From an uncultured Fusobacterium sp. (GTDB lineage Bacteria > Fusobacteriota > Fusobacteriia > Fusobacteriales > Fusobacteriaceae), in contig NZ_CAJKIS010000029.1 in the NCBI RefSeq assembly GCF_905200055.1, forward strand, positions 1 to 29,860: a DNA stretch of 29,860 bases, given 5' to 3'. A program made the position numbers and the translations under genes. The first letter of the stretch is position 1, and each line of letters opens with the position of its first letter. The notes under the pieces were generated by a model. It was not told the DNA's origin. It did no database searches and saw nothing but the letters and a program-made list of their open reading frames with translations. Shown here one piece after another: positions 16,067-23,856 of the stretch.

Positions 16067-16096
16067 TTGTAAAAAGGGGGATTAAAACTTTATAAT
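16067..16096 (+). promoter_or_regulatory. Promoter of the MATE transporter gene
   Basis: TTGTAA (16067-16072) and TATAAT (16091-16096) are 18 bases apart, just downstream of the der terminator and about 45 bases before the next start codon. Confidence 0.65.
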
Positions 16097-16140
16097 AATA
16101 AAGAGATATTTTAAATACTATATTTTTAAGTGGGGGAGAA

Positions 16141-17478
16141 ATGGATAATAAAAAAAATAAAGCTATGTCAATGACAGAGGGAAATATAGTAAAAATACTT
16201 TTACTGTTTTCAATTCCATTGATATTAGGAAATCTTTTGCAACAAACATATAACACAGTGGATTCTGTAATAGTAGGAAATTATGTTGGAAGCAATGCTT
16301 TAGCAGCTGTAGGGTCAAGTACAGCATTAATAAATCTATTGATAGGATTTAGTCAAGGGATATCTGTTGGAGCAGGAGTAATTGTGTCTCATTCTATAGG
16401 AGCTAAAGACAATAAAAAAATTGAGCTTTCAGTTCATACAGCTATGATGCTATCAATTTTATTTGGAACGTTCCTTTCAATAGTTGGTTTTATATTTACA
16501 CCTCAACTTCTTGAATGGATGAAAACTCCGATTGAAGTTATGTCAGAATCAATAACTTATTTGAGACTATTTTTTTTAGGAACAGTATTTAATATTGTTT
16601 ATAATATGGAAGCTGGAATTTTAAATGCTGTAGGAAATTCAAAACGTTCTCTTTTATATTTAGGAGTTGCCTCAGTAACAAATATTATTTTAGATATAAT
16701 TTTTGTTAAAATTTTAGGAATGGGAGTAAGTGGAGTAGCTATTGCAACAAATATTAGTCAATTTATCTCATGTATATTGGCTCTAAGATTTTTAATGAGT
16801 GTATCTGATGCTTATAAAGTATGCTTGAATAAGATAAAAGTTCATAAGGAAACAGCTATAAAAATTGTAAAGATAGGGCTTCCTACTGGGATTCAAAGTA
16901 TGGTAGTATCTCTTTCAAATGTTCTTATTCAATCAAGTGTAAATACTTTTGGTGCTAGTGTAATGGCAGGATTTGGAGCTTATTTAAAAATAGATGGATT
17001 TAATATCTTACCAGTTTTAAGTTTAGGAATGGCTAGTACAACTTTTACAGGACAAAACTGTGGAGCAAGAAAAAAAGATAGAGTTAAGAAAGGACTTTGG
17101 ATAACAGTAATTATGGGAGTCGTGTATACAATTATAATAGGGATATTGTTACTTATTTTTGCTCAACCAATAATGCAACTATTTACACAAGATGAAAAGA
17201 TAATAGATGCAGGTATTAGAGCTATGAAATATTTCTGCCCTTTCTATGCACTGTTATCTATACTTCATTCATTAGTAGGAGCAGTGAGAGGTGCAGGGAA
17301 AACAATGCCACCTATGCTAATACTTCTTTTCTCAATGTGTATATTTAGAATTATTTGGCTTCAATTTATTTTACCAATGAATAATACAATAGATAATATT
17401 TATGTTCTTTATCCTGTTTCTTGGGCAATTGGTGTTATTTTAATGGGACTTTATACTTGGAAAGCTAAGTGGTTATAA
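16141..17478 (+). CDS. MATE-family efflux transporter
   Basis: A 445-residue inner-membrane protein with about 12 hydrophobic helices in two similar halves, typical of MatE exporters that use Na+ or H+ gradients to expel drugs or metabolites. Family features include the N-terminal LLFSIPLILGNLLQQTYNTV segment, VGSNALAAVGSS and, in the second half, GFGAYLKIDG and LVGAVRGAGKTMPP. It belongs with the DinF/NorM-like group common in Firmicutes and fusobacteria; the substrate cannot be read from sequence. A GGGGGAG ribosome binding site lies 3-9 bases before the ATG. It is a single-gene unit with its own promoter and shares a terminator with the convergent glyoxalase gene. Confidence 0.93.
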   Translation: MDNKKNKAMSMTEGNIVKILLLFSIPLILGNLLQQTYNTVDSVIVGNYVGSNALAAVGSSTALINLLIGFSQGISVGAGVIVSHSIGAKDNKKIELSVHTAMMLSILFGTFLSIVGFIFTPQLLEWMKTPIEVMSESITYLRLFFLGTVFNIVYNMEAGILNAVGNSKRSLLYLGVASVTNIILDIIFVKILGMGVSGVAIATNISQFISCILALRFLMSVSDAYKVCLNKIKVHKETAIKIVKIGLPTGIQSMVVSLSNVLIQSSVNTFGASVMAGFGAYLKIDGFNILPVLSLGMASTTFTGQNCGARKKDRVKKGLWITVIMGVVYTIIIGILLLIFAQPIMQLFTQDEKIIDAGIRAMKYFCPFYALLSILHSLVGAVRGAGKTMPPMLILLFSMCIFRIIWLQFILPMNNTIDNIYVLYPVSWAIGVILMGLYTWKAKWL

Positions 17479-17480
17479 GA

Positions 17481-17541
17481 AAAAAAAGCTGATTAAATTA
17501 ATGATTTAACATTAATTTAATACAGCTCTTTTTTTTATTTT
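17481..17541. terminator. Bidirectional terminator between the MATE and glyoxalase genes
   Basis: AGCTG plus ATTAAATTAATG (17487-17503) pairs with CATTAATTTAAT and CAGCT (17510-17527), with one bulged A. It has A-rich left and T-rich right flanks; the T tract overlaps the stop codon of the minus-strand gene. Confidence 0.85.
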
Positions 17542-17903
17542 TGAGGAACTATTTCAATCCAGTAACCATCAGGGTCAGTAATAAAATAGATACCCATTGA
17601 TGGATTTTCATAAGCTATACAACCCATAGCTTTATGTTTTTCATAAGCTTTATCAAAATCATCTGTAACAAGAGCTAGATGAAACTCTTCATCTCCAAGA
17701 TTATAAGCTTCCTCTCTATCTTTTAGCCAAGTTAATTCAAGAGAAAAATTATTTTTTCCATCTCCTAAGTAAACAAGGATAAAACTTTCATCGCTAGCTA
17801 CTTTTCTTCTTATCTCTTTCAATCCAAGTGCTTCTTCATAAAATTTTAAACTTTTTTCTAAATCTAAAACATTAAAATTAAAGTGATTAAATGCAAAATT
17901 CAT
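17535..17903 (-). CDS. Glyoxalase I-like (VOC superfamily) protein, GloA type
   Basis: A 122-residue metalloenzyme of the vicinal oxygen chelate fold, probably isomerising the hemithioacetal of methylglyoxal to a lactoyl-thioester. The four metal ligands expected for GloA are in place at H7, E56, H75 and E117, at nearly the same spacing as in E. coli GloA. The ending ITDPDGYWIEIVPQ is diagnostic for the family. The true start is ATG 17903, with AGGAGG upstream; an in-frame GTG at 17918 overlaps that site. It is transcribed alone, convergent with the MATE gene. Methylglyoxal detoxification is the likely role, but other VOC activities are possible. Confidence 0.88.
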   Translation of the reverse strand: MNFAFNHFNFNVLDLEKSLKFYEEALGLKEIRRKVASDESFILVYLGDGKNNFSLELTWLKDREEAYNLGDEEFHLALVTDDFDKAYEKHKAMGCIAYENPSMGIYFITDPDGYWIEIVPQK

Positions 17904-17933
17904 AAAATACCTCCTCACTAAAAATATACTTTA

Positions 17934-17962
17934 AAGATATACTATCTTAACTATAAAGTCAA
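17934..17962 (-). promoter_or_regulatory. Promoter of the glyoxalase gene with overlapping palindrome
   Basis: On the minus strand TTGACT (complement of 17957-17962) and TATCTT (complement of 17934-17939) are 17 bases apart. An inverted repeat AAGATA-TAC-TATCTT (17934-17948) covers the -10 region and could be an operator. Confidence 0.5.
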
Positions 17963-18023
17963 TAAAAAATAAAGAAGAGTAAAAAAGTTTAAAATAAACA
18001 TTTTAGATTTATAAAAATCATGG

Positions 18024-18029
18024 TATAAT
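18024..18029 (+). promoter_or_regulatory. -10 box of the metallo-hydrolase gene
   Basis: TATAAT at 18024-18029, preceded by a TGG (extended -10-like) context. The -35 position (18001-18006, TTTTAG) is weak. Confidence 0.45.
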
Positions 18030-18058
18030 ATATAGTCGAAAAATAATGAGGAGGAAGA

Positions 18059-18772
18059 ATGAATATTTATTATATTTATCATAGTTGTTTTGTAGTTGAA
18101 GATGAAAAAAATATATTAATTTTTGATTATTATAAAACTCCAAGAAAATTAGAGTCTAGAATGGATATTTTAGATTTTATTAAAAGAAAAGATAAAAAAG
18201 TATCTGTTTTTTCTTCGCATATACACCATGATCATTTTAATCCTGAGATATTGAAGTGGCATGAAATTAATAAAAATATAAAATATATTTTTAGCTCAGA
18301 TATAAAAGTTAAACCAAATGATTTAGATATAATATTTTTAGAAGAAAATCAAGAGATAAAAGCTTCAGATCTGACTATAAAAACTTATGGATCAACAGAT
18401 GAAGGGGTATCTTTTTGGGTAGAAGTTGGAGAAAAGGTAGTATTTCATGCTGGAGATCTAAACTGGTGGGCATGGTCAGATGATACTTTAGAAGAAGAAA
18501 AGTATATGAGAGAGAAGTTTCAAGGAATAATAGAGAAGATAAAAGAAAATAAAAAGAAAATAGATCTTGCATTTTTTCCTGTAGATCCAAGATTAGAAGA
18601 GAATATGTTTAAAGGTGGGGAATATTTTATTGAGAAGTTAGAGCCTAAATATTTTGTTCCTATGCACTTTGATAAAGGTTATAAAGAGATAGAGGAGTTT
18701 AGAAAATTATTTTCTACACCTAAAACAAAAATATTGAAAATAAAAGATATTTTAGAAAAAGTTGAATATTAA
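18059..18772 (+). CDS. Metallo-beta-lactamase-fold hydrolase
   Basis: A 237-residue cytoplasmic MBL-fold protein. The metal-binding motif HIHHDH is at 54-59, with further ligands at H130 (VVFHAGDLNWW, D133) and H203 (FVPMHFD). These are arranged as in UlaG-like/YtnP-like two-metal hydrolases. The substrate is not evident; family members open lactones, cleave phosphodiesters or act on RNA, but this short form lacks the beta-CASP insert of RNases. The start has GAGGAGG (18048-18054). It stands alone between the glyoxalase promoter and the SNF2 gene, with about 90 bases and a new promoter before the latter. The annotation should stay generic. Confidence 0.85.
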   Translation: MNIYYIYHSCFVVEDEKNILIFDYYKTPRKLESRMDILDFIKRKDKKVSVFSSHIHHDHFNPEILKWHEINKNIKYIFSSDIKVKPNDLDIIFLEENQEIKASDLTIKTYGSTDEGVSFWVEVGEKVVFHAGDLNWWAWSDDTLEEEKYMREKFQGIIEKIKENKKKIDLAFFPVDPRLEENMFKGGEYFIEKLEPKYFVPMHFDKGYKEIEEFRKLFSTPKTKILKIKDILEKVEY

Positions 18773-18798
18773 AATAGGATAAAATAAATTATATAACA

Positions 18799-18827
18799 TT
18801 GATAAAAAGTAGAGATTTTGTTATAAT
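18799..18827 (+). promoter_or_regulatory. Promoter of the SNF2 helicase operon
   Basis: TTGATA (18799-18804) and TATAAT (18822-18827) are 17 bases apart, about 38 bases before the start codon. Confidence 0.75.
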
Positions 18828-18864
18828 ATACATTAAATGATAAAAAATATAGTAAGGAATGATT

Positions 18865-21618
18865 ATGAACTGGGAAAAGAAAGAATACAGAATAGAAGAT
18901 ATTTATATAATGTTAAAAACAGATGAAAAGGGAAAATATGTAGTTCCTGTTTTGAGTAAAGATGAGATATTAGAATCTTTAGATTTTATAGATATAGATG
19001 ATGAAAAATATAATAAGATGAAAGCTGTACTTTCTTACATTAAGGGAATAAAGGAGGACAGCTTCTTTATTGATTGGGAAAAGGAGTATCAAGAAGCTTA
19101 CCTTAGTGAACACTCAAATCTTATTCCATACCTAATAGACAATGAAAAATTTGTTGATGAGAATATGAATCCTATAAAATGGGAGAAAGAAAATAATGTT
19201 TTAACTCTTATTATAAAAGAAAAAGAGGGAGATACAAATTTATTGTATACAGAGCTTCTTTTAAATGAGAGTTACAATGATTTTGAAATAGTTACTGAAG
19301 AAGTATTAGAAAGAAAAGGTGTATTCTATCTTTTACCTTTTGAAGAAAATAACCTTCATACTCTTAAAGAACTTATAGGAACAATAAGTAAAAAAGAGTT
19401 AGAAAACTTTATAACAATGACTGTAAAATATTTTAAAAATATTGAGATAGAGTATTTAGATTATAAAATTGTAGAAGGAGAAAAGAATACTCCTGTGCCT
19501 CAAGTTATTATAGAAAAAATTTCTCAAGACAATAGCTTATATTTACAAATAAATGTTGTTATTTCCACAATGGATTATGAGTTTTTAAAGAAAAATGAGA
19601 TTAGCAAAACTGCAATAGTAAATAATCTTGAGAAAAAAATATCAATAAGTGAGATTGATTTAAGAAAATTGCCAGAAGCTGTGGAAGAGATTGTAAAAAT
19701 TTTAGCAAAGCTTCAAAAAAATATAAAGATGAAGTCAGGATTTTATTTAGATGATGATAACTTAATAATTTTACAAGAGAAATTAGCTAAGGAATTTATC
19801 ACTAAAGAACTACTTCAACTTGCTTCAAAATATAAAGTTGTTGGAACTGATAAGTTGAGAAAATATAATATAAAAGCTGTAAAACCAAAGGTTATTGGAA
19901 ACTTTAGCCACTCAATCGATTTCTTAGAGGGAGAGGTAGAACTTGAGATAGAGGGAGAAAAATTCTCAATTTTAGATGTGTTATCATCATATAAAAAAGA
20001 TTCATATATAGTGTTAAGTGATGGAACAAGTGCTCTTATTAATAGAAAATATATTGAGAAATTAGAGAGATTATTTAAAGATAGCGATGATAAGAAAAAA
20101 GTTAAACTTTCATTCTTTGATCTTCCAGTGATAGAAGAGCTTATAGAAGATAAGATATTTACTCAAGAGATGAATAAGAGTAGAAGTTTCTTTAAGGGAA
20201 TTAATAGTGTAAAAGATTATGGTATTGATCCACCTAAAGTAAAAGCAAAATTGAGAGAATATCAAGAGTATGGATATAAATGGTTAGCATACTTAATGGA
20301 TAATAATTTAGGTGGTTGTCTAGCTGATGATATGGGACTTGGAAAAACTTTACAAGCTATAGCAGTGCTAACAAGATTACATGAGGTTAAAGGCAAGAAA
20401 AGTTTAGTAATAATGCCAAAAAGTTTGATATATAACTGGGAAGGGGAAATAAAAAAATTCAGTCCTAAGTTAAAAGTTGGTATCTATTATGGAAACTTTA
20501 GAAATACAGATATAATTAAGAAAAATAGTGTAATACTTACAACTTATGGAACAATAAGAAATGATATAGAAGTATTGAGAGATATGCAATTTGATACAAT
20601 AATTCTTGATGAGTCACAAAATATTAAGAATATAAATGCACAAACAACAAAGGCTATAATGCTTCTTAATTCAAAAAATAGAATAGCTTTAAGTGGAACT
20701 CCAATTGAAAATAATTTAGGAGAGCTATACTCACTATTTAGATTCTTAAATCCAGCTATGTTTGGGACAGCAGAAGAGTTTAATACTTACTATGCTGTAC
20801 CTATCCAAAAGGAAAATGATCCAGAAGCAATAGAGGAGTTAAAGAAAAAAATATATCCATTTATTTTAAGAAGAGTTAAGAAAGAGGTTTTAAAAGATCT
20901 GCCTGATAAGATAGAAAAAACTATGTTTATAGAGATGAATCCAGAGCAGAAAAAACTTTATGAAGAGAGAAGAAGTTACTATTATAAGATGGTTAATAGT
21001 CAAATCAAAGAAAATGGAATTGGAAAAACACAATTCTTCATTTTACAAGCTTTAAATGAGTTGAGACAGATAACAAGCTGTCCAGAATCAAAGAGTAATG
21101 GAGTTATGTCTAGTAAACGTGAAGTACTTGTAAATAATATTCTTGAAGCAGTAGAAAATGGACATAAAGTATTAGTGTTTACTAACTATATCAATTCTAT
21201 TGAAAATATTTGTGAGGATTTAGAAAAAAATAAAATAAATTATTTATCAATGACAGGAAGCACAAAGGATAGACAATCATTAGTTGATAAATTCCAAAAG
21301 GATAATAAATATAAAGTATTTATAATGACATTAAAAACAGGAGGGGTAGGACTTAATCTTACAGCTGCTGACACGATATTTATATATGATCCTTGGTGGA
21401 ATAAAACAGTAGAAAATCAAGCTATAGATAGAGCTTATAGACTTGGACAAGATAGAACAGTATTTTCTTATAAGCTAATTTTAAAAGATACAATAGAGGA
21501 GAAGATACTTCAACTTCAAGATACAAAAAGCAAATTGCTAGATAGTCTTATTTCAGAGGATAGTGCCTCAGTAAAGACACTTACAGAAAAAGACATTGAA
21601 TTTATACTTGGAGAATAA
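18865..21618 (+). CDS. SNF2-family DEAD/DEAH-box ATPase (Swi2/Snf2-like)
   Basis: A 917-residue double-stranded-DNA translocase-like ATPase. The C-terminal half carries the motor: Walker A DDMGLGKTLQAI (about 488-499), DESQN (about 582-586), motif III LSGTPIENNLGELYSLFRFLNP, and in the second lobe motif V TGGVGLNL with motif VI QAIDRAYRLGQ. Residues about 340-430 (SHSIDFLEGEVELEIEG...) resemble the bacterial SNF2-associated domain. The first 330 residues are not recognised and contain no SWIM zinc finger. I place the start at ATG 18865, because AAGGA (18853-18857) is too close to the in-frame ATG at 18859. It is followed after 17 bases by a 588-residue gene that is probably its partner. The likely role is remodelling protein-DNA complexes, for example RNA polymerase recycling or repair; this is inference from the family. 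Confidence 0.92.
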   Translation: MNWEKKEYRIEDIYIMLKTDEKGKYVVPVLSKDEILESLDFIDIDDEKYNKMKAVLSYIKGIKEDSFFIDWEKEYQEAYLSEHSNLIPYLIDNEKFVDENMNPIKWEKENNVLTLIIKEKEGDTNLLYTELLLNESYNDFEIVTEEVLERKGVFYLLPFEENNLHTLKELIGTISKKELENFITMTVKYFKNIEIEYLDYKIVEGEKNTPVPQVIIEKISQDNSLYLQINVVISTMDYEFLKKNEISKTAIVNNLEKKISISEIDLRKLPEAVEEIVKILAKLQKNIKMKSGFYLDDDNLIILQEKLAKEFITKELLQLASKYKVVGTDKLRKYNIKAVKPKVIGNFSHSIDFLEGEVELEIEGEKFSILDVLSSYKKDSYIVLSDGTSALINRKYIEKLERLFKDSDDKKKVKLSFFDLPVIEELIEDKIFTQEMNKSRSFFKGINSVKDYGIDPPKVKAKLREYQEYGYKWLAYLMDNNLGGCLADDMGLGKTLQAIAVLTRLHEVKGKKSLVIMPKSLIYNWEGEIKKFSPKLKVGIYYGNFRNTDIIKKNSVILTTYGTIRNDIEVLRDMQFDTIILDESQNIKNINAQTTKAIMLLNSKNRIALSGTPIENNLGELYSLFRFLNPAMFGTAEEFNTYYAVPIQKENDPEAIEELKKKIYPFILRRVKKEVLKDLPDKIEKTMFIEMNPEQKKLYEERRSYYYKMVNSQIKENGIGKTQFFILQALNELRQITSCPESKSNGVMSSKREVLVNNILEAVENGHKVLVFTNYINSIENICEDLEKNKINYLSMTGSTKDRQSLVDKFQKDNKYKVFIMTLKTGGVGLNLTAADTIFIYDPWWNKTVENQAIDRAYRLGQDRTVFSYKLILKDTIEEKILQLQDTKSKLLDSLISEDSASVKTLTEKDIEFILGE

Positions 21619-21635
21619 TTGACAGGGAGAGGAAA

Positions 21636-23402
21636 ATGGGAATAAGTAAAGATAGATTTAGGGAGGCATTAAACGAATTTTACTCAAAAGAAGTTTTGTT
21701 TAAATTATACAATAAGTATTTTTTAGATTGGATTGCTGAAGGGTATATAGGGAGTAATTTAGGACTTTTTGAAATATCTCTTATTTGTGAAAATAGTAAT
21801 AAACAGACGTTTATTGATCTGTTAGAGCAAGTTTATTTAAAGAAAGAGGTATTCTGTACAGCTTTTTCAACATTAGATGAAAATGTAAAAGAGATATTTA
21901 AAGACATTGTATGGAATGGAAAAGTTTTTATTTCTTCAAAAGATAGAGAAAAATATTTTAAAATGGAAAGCAACTATGATCTGAATAAAGATTTAAAAGA
22001 TGAGTATCTATTTTTTAAAGTAGAGAAAGATAATAAAAAGGGAGAGTATTTTTATTTAGATTATGATCTGATTAGAGTAATAAGACAGTTTATGCCTAAA
22101 CCAGCTGAATATAATCTAATTCCTTTAGATAAAATTGAAGAGTGTTTAGTTAATAATAATGAAAAAGAGTTAATTGAAAATTTAAGTATATACTATGATT
22201 TTTATAAACAAGGTGGAGTAGTACTTTCTAATAGTGGAAAAATTTTAAAAGAATCAAAAGTTAATATGAAAAAATATTGCAATATAAATGAATTTTATGA
22301 AAATTCTAAAGATTTAGATTTCTTAAAAACAGAAACTATTGCACTATTTTTCTTCCTACTAAAAGAGCAATACTTAAAAGATGAATATTTTAGAGTTTCT
22401 AATATCAAAGGAATAGTTCAAGATTTTTTAAATGGAGAATCTATTCAAGAGGAAAATTATCACTATACTTCTCTTTATCTTAATTATTTAAAGGGTGTTA
22501 AAAATATATGGAAATCTAAAGAGGAGATAAAAAGGGGACTTTTAACAATTAAAAAGATTCTAAATGAAGTTCCTATGGATAAAATTGTAAGTGTGGATAA
22601 TATAGTAAAAACTATTTTATATAGAGATGAATTTATTGAGATTATAGATGTTAAAGATGCTTATGATTATATCTATATAAATGAGGCTAACTATGAGAGA
22701 ACAAAGATTTTAAATTATGATAGATATCTTCTTTATGTAGTTGTTCCATTTATAAAGTCTGTTTTATTTATACTAGGAGTATTAGGAGTACTAGAATTAT
22801 ACTATGACTTACCATCTATAAATAATCGGTTATATTTAAAAAATGGATATTTAAGTAAATACGATGGAATTAAATATATAAAAGTTACAGAGTTAGGAAA
22901 ATATTGTTTAGATAAAATAGAAAAATATGATTTTTCTCACATTAAAGAAGAGGGAGAAATTTTATTAGATGAGGATAGATTAATAGCAACAGTTATTGGA
23001 GATCTACCTATAAAAACTATGTTCTTAGAGAGAGTAGCTCATAAAATAGCACCTAATAAGTATAAGTTTACAAGAGAAACTTTTTTACGTGGAATAAAAG
23101 GTTGTGATGAGCTACAAGAGAGAATAGATGAGTTTAAAAATAAAATTTCATCAGAGTTAAACAGTTATTGGACATCTTTCTTTGAAGATATGTTAGAAAA
23201 AAGTAGTGCAATAAAAGCAGATCATGAGTATGTAGTTTTAAAATTAAAAAATGATAGAGATTTAATTTCTACAATAACAAAGGATACTAGATTTAGAAGT
23301 TTAATGTTAAAAGGTGAAGATTACCATATTTTAGTAAAGAGTGAAAATGTAAGTCAAGTTGTGGATCTTTTTAAAGAGTATGGTTACTATGTAAATTTCT
23401 AA
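21636..23402 (+). CDS. Unnamed 588-residue protein with XPB-N/Helicase_C_3-like C-terminus, partner of the SNF2 gene
   Basis: The N-terminal 420 residues are not recognised: charged, helical, with one short hydrophobic stretch (VVVPFIKSVLFILGVLGVL) that looks like a buried helix more than a membrane span. The last 150 residues read like the helicase-associated domain found at the N-terminus of XPB/Ssl2 and in stand-alone bacterial proteins. The cues are a DEDRLIATVIGDLP start, F..KI....YWTSFFEDML, a strand YVVLKLKNDRDLISTI, and the ending YHILVKSENVSQVVDLFKEYGYYV. No helicase motor, signal peptide or catalytic motif is visible. It follows the SNF2 ATPase by 17 bases (GGGAGAGG ribosome binding site) and so should be coexpressed. 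The domain call is by eye and needs a profile search. Confidence 0.7.
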   Translation: MGISKDRFREALNEFYSKEVLFKLYNKYFLDWIAEGYIGSNLGLFEISLICENSNKQTFIDLLEQVYLKKEVFCTAFSTLDENVKEIFKDIVWNGKVFISSKDREKYFKMESNYDLNKDLKDEYLFFKVEKDNKKGEYFYLDYDLIRVIRQFMPKPAEYNLIPLDKIEECLVNNNEKELIENLSIYYDFYKQGGVVLSNSGKILKESKVNMKKYCNINEFYENSKDLDFLKTETIALFFFLLKEQYLKDEYFRVSNIKGIVQDFLNGESIQEENYHYTSLYLNYLKGVKNIWKSKEEIKRGLLTIKKILNEVPMDKIVSVDNIVKTILYRDEFIEIIDVKDAYDYIYINEANYERTKILNYDRYLLYVVVPFIKSVLFILGVLGVLELYYDLPSINNRLYLKNGYLSKYDGIKYIKVTELGKYCLDKIEKYDFSHIKEEGEILLDEDRLIATVIGDLPIKTMFLERVAHKIAPNKYKFTRETFLRGIKGCDELQERIDEFKNKISSELNSYWTSFFEDMLEKSSAIKADHEYVVLKLKNDRDLISTITKDTRFRSLMLKGEDYHILVKSENVSQVVDLFKEYGYYVNF

Positions 23403-23449
23403 AATATAAATTATTTAACAATATAATGAAAAGGATATATTTATTATAT

Positions 23450-23478
23450 TTTACTTTTATAGTTTCGTAAAGTATAAT
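23450..23478 (+). promoter_or_regulatory. Promoter of the lysine riboswitch leader
   Basis: TTTACT (23450-23455) and TATAAT (23473-23478) are 17 bases apart, about 22 bases before the first pairing element of the riboswitch. The preceding SNF2-operon gene ends at 23402 and no clear terminator lies between. Confidence 0.65.
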
Positions 23479-23496
23479 CAAACTTAAAAAATAGAG

Positions 23497-23663
23497 AATG
23501 ATAGAGGAGCAAAAAACATTAGTAGAAATAGTGAGTTAGCAAGCAGAGATCTATTTTGAAAGGGGATTTTGCCGAAATAAAAAGAGTGCTAAATCTTTTT
23601 ATTGGGAGTATAGAGAATATCTATATTACTGTCATTGAGTTTTCAATGGAGTGCTATCTGTGA
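23497..23663 (+). ncRNA. Lysine riboswitch (L-box)
   Basis: The conserved L-box core is readable in order: AGAGGAGC (23503-23510), AGTAGAAA (23521-23528), GTGAGTTAGCAAGCAGAG, GAAAGGGG (23558-23565), GCCGAA (23571-23576), TTGGGAG, TTACTGTC, and the closing GGAGTGCTATCT (23648-23659). The P1 helix pairs GATAG (23500-23504) with CTATC (23654-23658). The 3' part CTGTGA (23658-23663) can instead pair with TCACAG (23703-23708) in the terminator, so lysine binding should favour termination (an OFF switch). It lies in the leader of the YfcC-type carrier gene. Confidence 0.9.
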
Positions 23664-23701
23664 ATTTGAGATTATAAAATTATTTTATATTGTAAATAAA
23701 G

Positions 23702-23735
23702 ATCACAGTTTGTAAGCCAGACTGTGATTTTTTTT
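23702..23735 (+). terminator. Riboswitch-controlled terminator (expression platform)
   Basis: ATCACAGT (23702-23709) pairs with ACTGTGAT (23721-23728) and the stem extends inwards, followed by eight T residues (23728-23735). Its left arm is also the partner of the antiterminator strand in the riboswitch. Confidence 0.88.
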
Positions 23736-23797
23736 ATATATAAATCTAATAAAAATATAGATTTTATAAGCACAGTTGAGTATTTTTTTACAAAAAG

Positions 23798-23826
23798 TTG
23801 ATTTTTTTATAAACATAAAGTATAAT
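23798..23826 (+). promoter_or_regulatory. Second promoter, downstream of the riboswitch terminator
   Basis: TTGATT (23798-23803) and a perfect TATAAT (23821-23826) are 17 bases apart, 31 bases before the carrier start codon. A transcript from here would bypass the riboswitch. Between the terminator and this promoter (23736-23797) only AT-rich sequence is seen. Confidence 0.65.
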
Positions 23827-23856
23827 AATAGTATTAAATTACGTAGGGGGAGTAAA

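Noticed and set aside
15981..16085. Short frame overlapping the end of der, encoding 34 residues with a hydrophobic stretch ending in a lipobox-like FSC.
   Set aside because: It has no good ribosome binding site, and its sequence is largely the stem of the der terminator, so the hydrophobic look is a by-product of the T-rich hairpin.
23776..23856. Upstream extension of the YfcC-type protein by 27 residues.
   Set aside because: The extension covers the second promoter, has no ribosome binding site, and the well-placed GGGGGAG site serves the ATG at 23857.
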